Positions 6,684 through 7,256 of a stretch of DNA of 7,256 bases are shown here, in pieces. Under the pieces are notes generated by a model. That model was not told where the DNA came from, ran no database searches, and was given only the letters and a program-made list of their open reading frames with translations. The stretch covers positions 1 through 7,256 of the forward strand of contig JAEOSP010000533.1 in assembly GCA_016840305.1 (NCBI GenBank), in the 5' to 3' direction. This DNA is from Candidatus Hodarchaeota archaeon (lineage in GTDB: Archaea > Asgardarchaeota > Heimdallarchaeia > Hodarchaeales > Hodarchaeaceae). Numbering within the stretch: position 1 is the first letter of the stretch; each line of letters begins with the position of its first letter. Both the position numbers and the translations under genes were made by a program.

Positions 6684-6710
6684 GAAAAAAATTCACAAAG
6701 TGAATTTTTC
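6684..6710. repeat. strong inverted repeat near the left end of the IS
   Basis: Arms aaaaattcac (6687-6696) and gtgaattttt (6700-6709) pair perfectly over 10 bp around an aaa loop, with an extra g/c pair outside two bulged bases. It lies upstream of the TATA-like box of the transposase transcript and inside the provisional end of the element. It could bind a regulator, stop incoming host transcription, or mark the element end. Confidence 0.45.
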
Positions 6711-6721
6711 AGGAGGTTTTC

Positions 6722-6733
6722 TTTTTTTTTTTT
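6722..6733 (+). terminator. T12 tract flanking the IS, possible host terminator
   Basis: Twelve consecutive T lie just outside the proposed right end. With the insertion removed, this tract would fall about 20 nt after the stop of the 42-codon ORF, where an archaeal T-tract terminator would be expected. A shorter T9 tract at 5097-5105 lies inside the other end. The role is inferred. Confidence 0.3.
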
Positions 6734-6787
6734 ATTATATTCCTAATTCAAAGTTGGTTCTAAGAAAAATCTACTAAACCGAAAATA

Positions 6788-6952
6788 TTGAACGTCTTCA
6801 AACGCACATTTAGATTAGATAAGTATATACATACACCTTGCGAGGTGCTGGGGGAATTGGTAAAACAGCAAGAAATTCGCCTTTATTACTATCTTTTTTA
6901 TTTAGATATTGGTTTTTCTTTAATTCTTGCTAATTTCTTATTGTTCATTTAA
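6788..6952 (+). CDS. possible small membrane protein or gene remnant
   Basis: The frame is stop-free from 6764 to the TAA at 6950-6952. From the TTG at 6788 it encodes 54 residues; GTG 6845 or TTG 6857 are other candidate starts, the last fitting a near-leaderless message from the TATA-like block at 6822-6833. The product has a basic N-terminus, a polar amphipathic stretch (EVLGELVKQQEIR), then a hydrophobic Y/F/L-rich tail long enough to span the membrane. No Shine-Dalgarno and no ATG are seen. A frame of this length can occur by chance in such A+T-rich DNA, so this may be noise or the decayed end of a gene. The family is not recognised. Confidence 0.22.
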   Translation: MNVFKRTFRLDKYIHTPCEVLGELVKQQEIRLYYYLFYLDIGFSLILANFLLFI

Positions 6953-7256
6953 TAATATTTCTAGATTTTCTAAAAAGATTATTAAGATATTTTTGATGAA
7001 GGAATTTAAAAATTAATCAAAAATGGGTTTCTGTCTCACCAATAAACGAGTTTGATATCACAGATTTCTACAATTTTAAGCCAAAAATAAGCAGTAATAA
7101 AATATGAGAATCCAACGTTTTTTGATCTAATCGATTCTCTCATAATTTCATTACATTAGGCTTCTTTATTCTTTCAAATTTTCAATTATTTTTATTATTT
7201 CTCTAAATCAGAGTTAGAAAGATCGATTACATTTTATTACGTACTTAAAATATAAA
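6953..7256. other. A+T-rich stretch without recognisable gene
   Basis: About 300 bases with only short frames on either strand. The longest minus-strand ATG frame (7143 down to 7036) gives 35 residues without family-like features. One imperfect hairpin (7103-7144) is present. Nothing resembling tRNA, rRNA or a CRISPR repeat is seen. Confidence 0.6.
7103..7144. repeat. imperfect inverted repeat
   Basis: Arms tatgagaatc (7103-7112) and gattctctcata (7133-7144) pair over 10 bp with a two-base bulge, around a 20-nt loop that contains a T6 run. It may be a regulatory or terminator-like structure for a gene beyond the window, or chance in A+T-rich DNA. Confidence 0.25.

Larger units (their letters stand above)
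5042..6720 (-). mobile_element. IS110-family insertion sequence (ends provisional)
   Basis: The element comprises the transposase gene, a structured non-coding region upstream of it, and short flanks, about 1.68 kb in all. IS110 elements lack clear terminal inverted repeats, so the ends cannot be read directly. The proposed limits are set by the direct repeat gtttt at 5042-5046 and 6716-6720 and by matches of the non-coding RNA to both flanks. The presence of the element is secure; each end may be off by tens of bases. The interior is visibly richer in G+C than the surroundings, consistent with recent arrival. It lies between a small ORF and A+T-rich DNA and interrupts no recognisable gene. 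Confidence 0.6.

Noticed and set aside
5097..6733. T9 (5097-5105) and T12 (6722-6733) tracts considered as terminal repeats of the insertion sequence.
   Set aside because: Homopolymer tracts in A+T-rich DNA are weak evidence. The first lies within the element by the proposed ends, and IS110 elements are not known for such repeats.
6836..6900. tRNA-like look: gctgggggaattggtaaaac resembles a tRNA 5' half, with a TATA-like block upstream and a T-run downstream.
   Set aside because: No anticodon stem, TpsiC arm or matching acceptor strand follows. Only a small gcga/tcgc plus gctg/cagc stem can be drawn, and the same bases fall in a stop-free coding frame.
7036..7143. 35-codon minus-strand ATG frame in the A+T-rich right end.
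   Set aside because: No Shine-Dalgarno and no repeated or family-like pattern; the length is expected by chance.

Overview
The window looks like a chromosomal segment of an A+T-rich archaeon. Genes are preceded by TATA-like boxes rather than -35/-10 pairs. Starts carry Shine-Dalgarno motifs with GTG, ATG and possibly TTG codons. The extracytoplasmic proteins are rich in N-glycosylation sequons, and one ends in a PGF-like C-terminal sorting signal. The low coding density and surface-protein style would fit an Asgard-type archaeon, but this is inference; no ribosomal or other marker gene is present.

Left part (1-3961, + strand): a three-gene operon encodes an ABC-2 type exporter. Its ATPase (120-1079) overlaps by one base (TAATG) the first permease (1079-2467), and a second permease follows after 30 nt (2498-3961). 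Both permeases share an unusual plan: one N-terminal membrane helix, an extracytoplasmic beta-rich domain of about 110 residues, a second helix, then a six-helix ABC-2 core. They probably form a heterodimer. The substrate is unknown. A perfect 14-bp palindrome and a TATA box lie in the leader.

Middle (3962-5041): a convergent intergenic region holds a T-tract and a hairpin. A minus-strand gene for a small, sequon-rich, PGF-anchored surface protein (4208-4798) follows. It is separated by a symmetric divergent promoter/operator-like element (4837-4885) from a 42-codon plus-strand ORF (4901-5029) with an internal protein-level repeat.

Right part (about 5042-6720): an IS110-family insertion sequence on the minus strand carries an intact DEDD/serine transposase (5113-6441). 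Directly upstream of its start codon is a structured non-coding stretch of about 170 nt (6448-6616) that has the position, size and fold expected of a bridge RNA. Its closing stem contains the transposase Shine-Dalgarno. Two loop or arm segments match the two flanks in the orientation expected for target guides, and a GTTTT direct repeat brackets the element.

The last ~530 bases (6721-7256) are very A+T rich. They hold a T12 tract, a short stop-free frame ending at 6952 that may be a small membrane protein or a gene remnant, and a weak hairpin. No confident gene is visible there.
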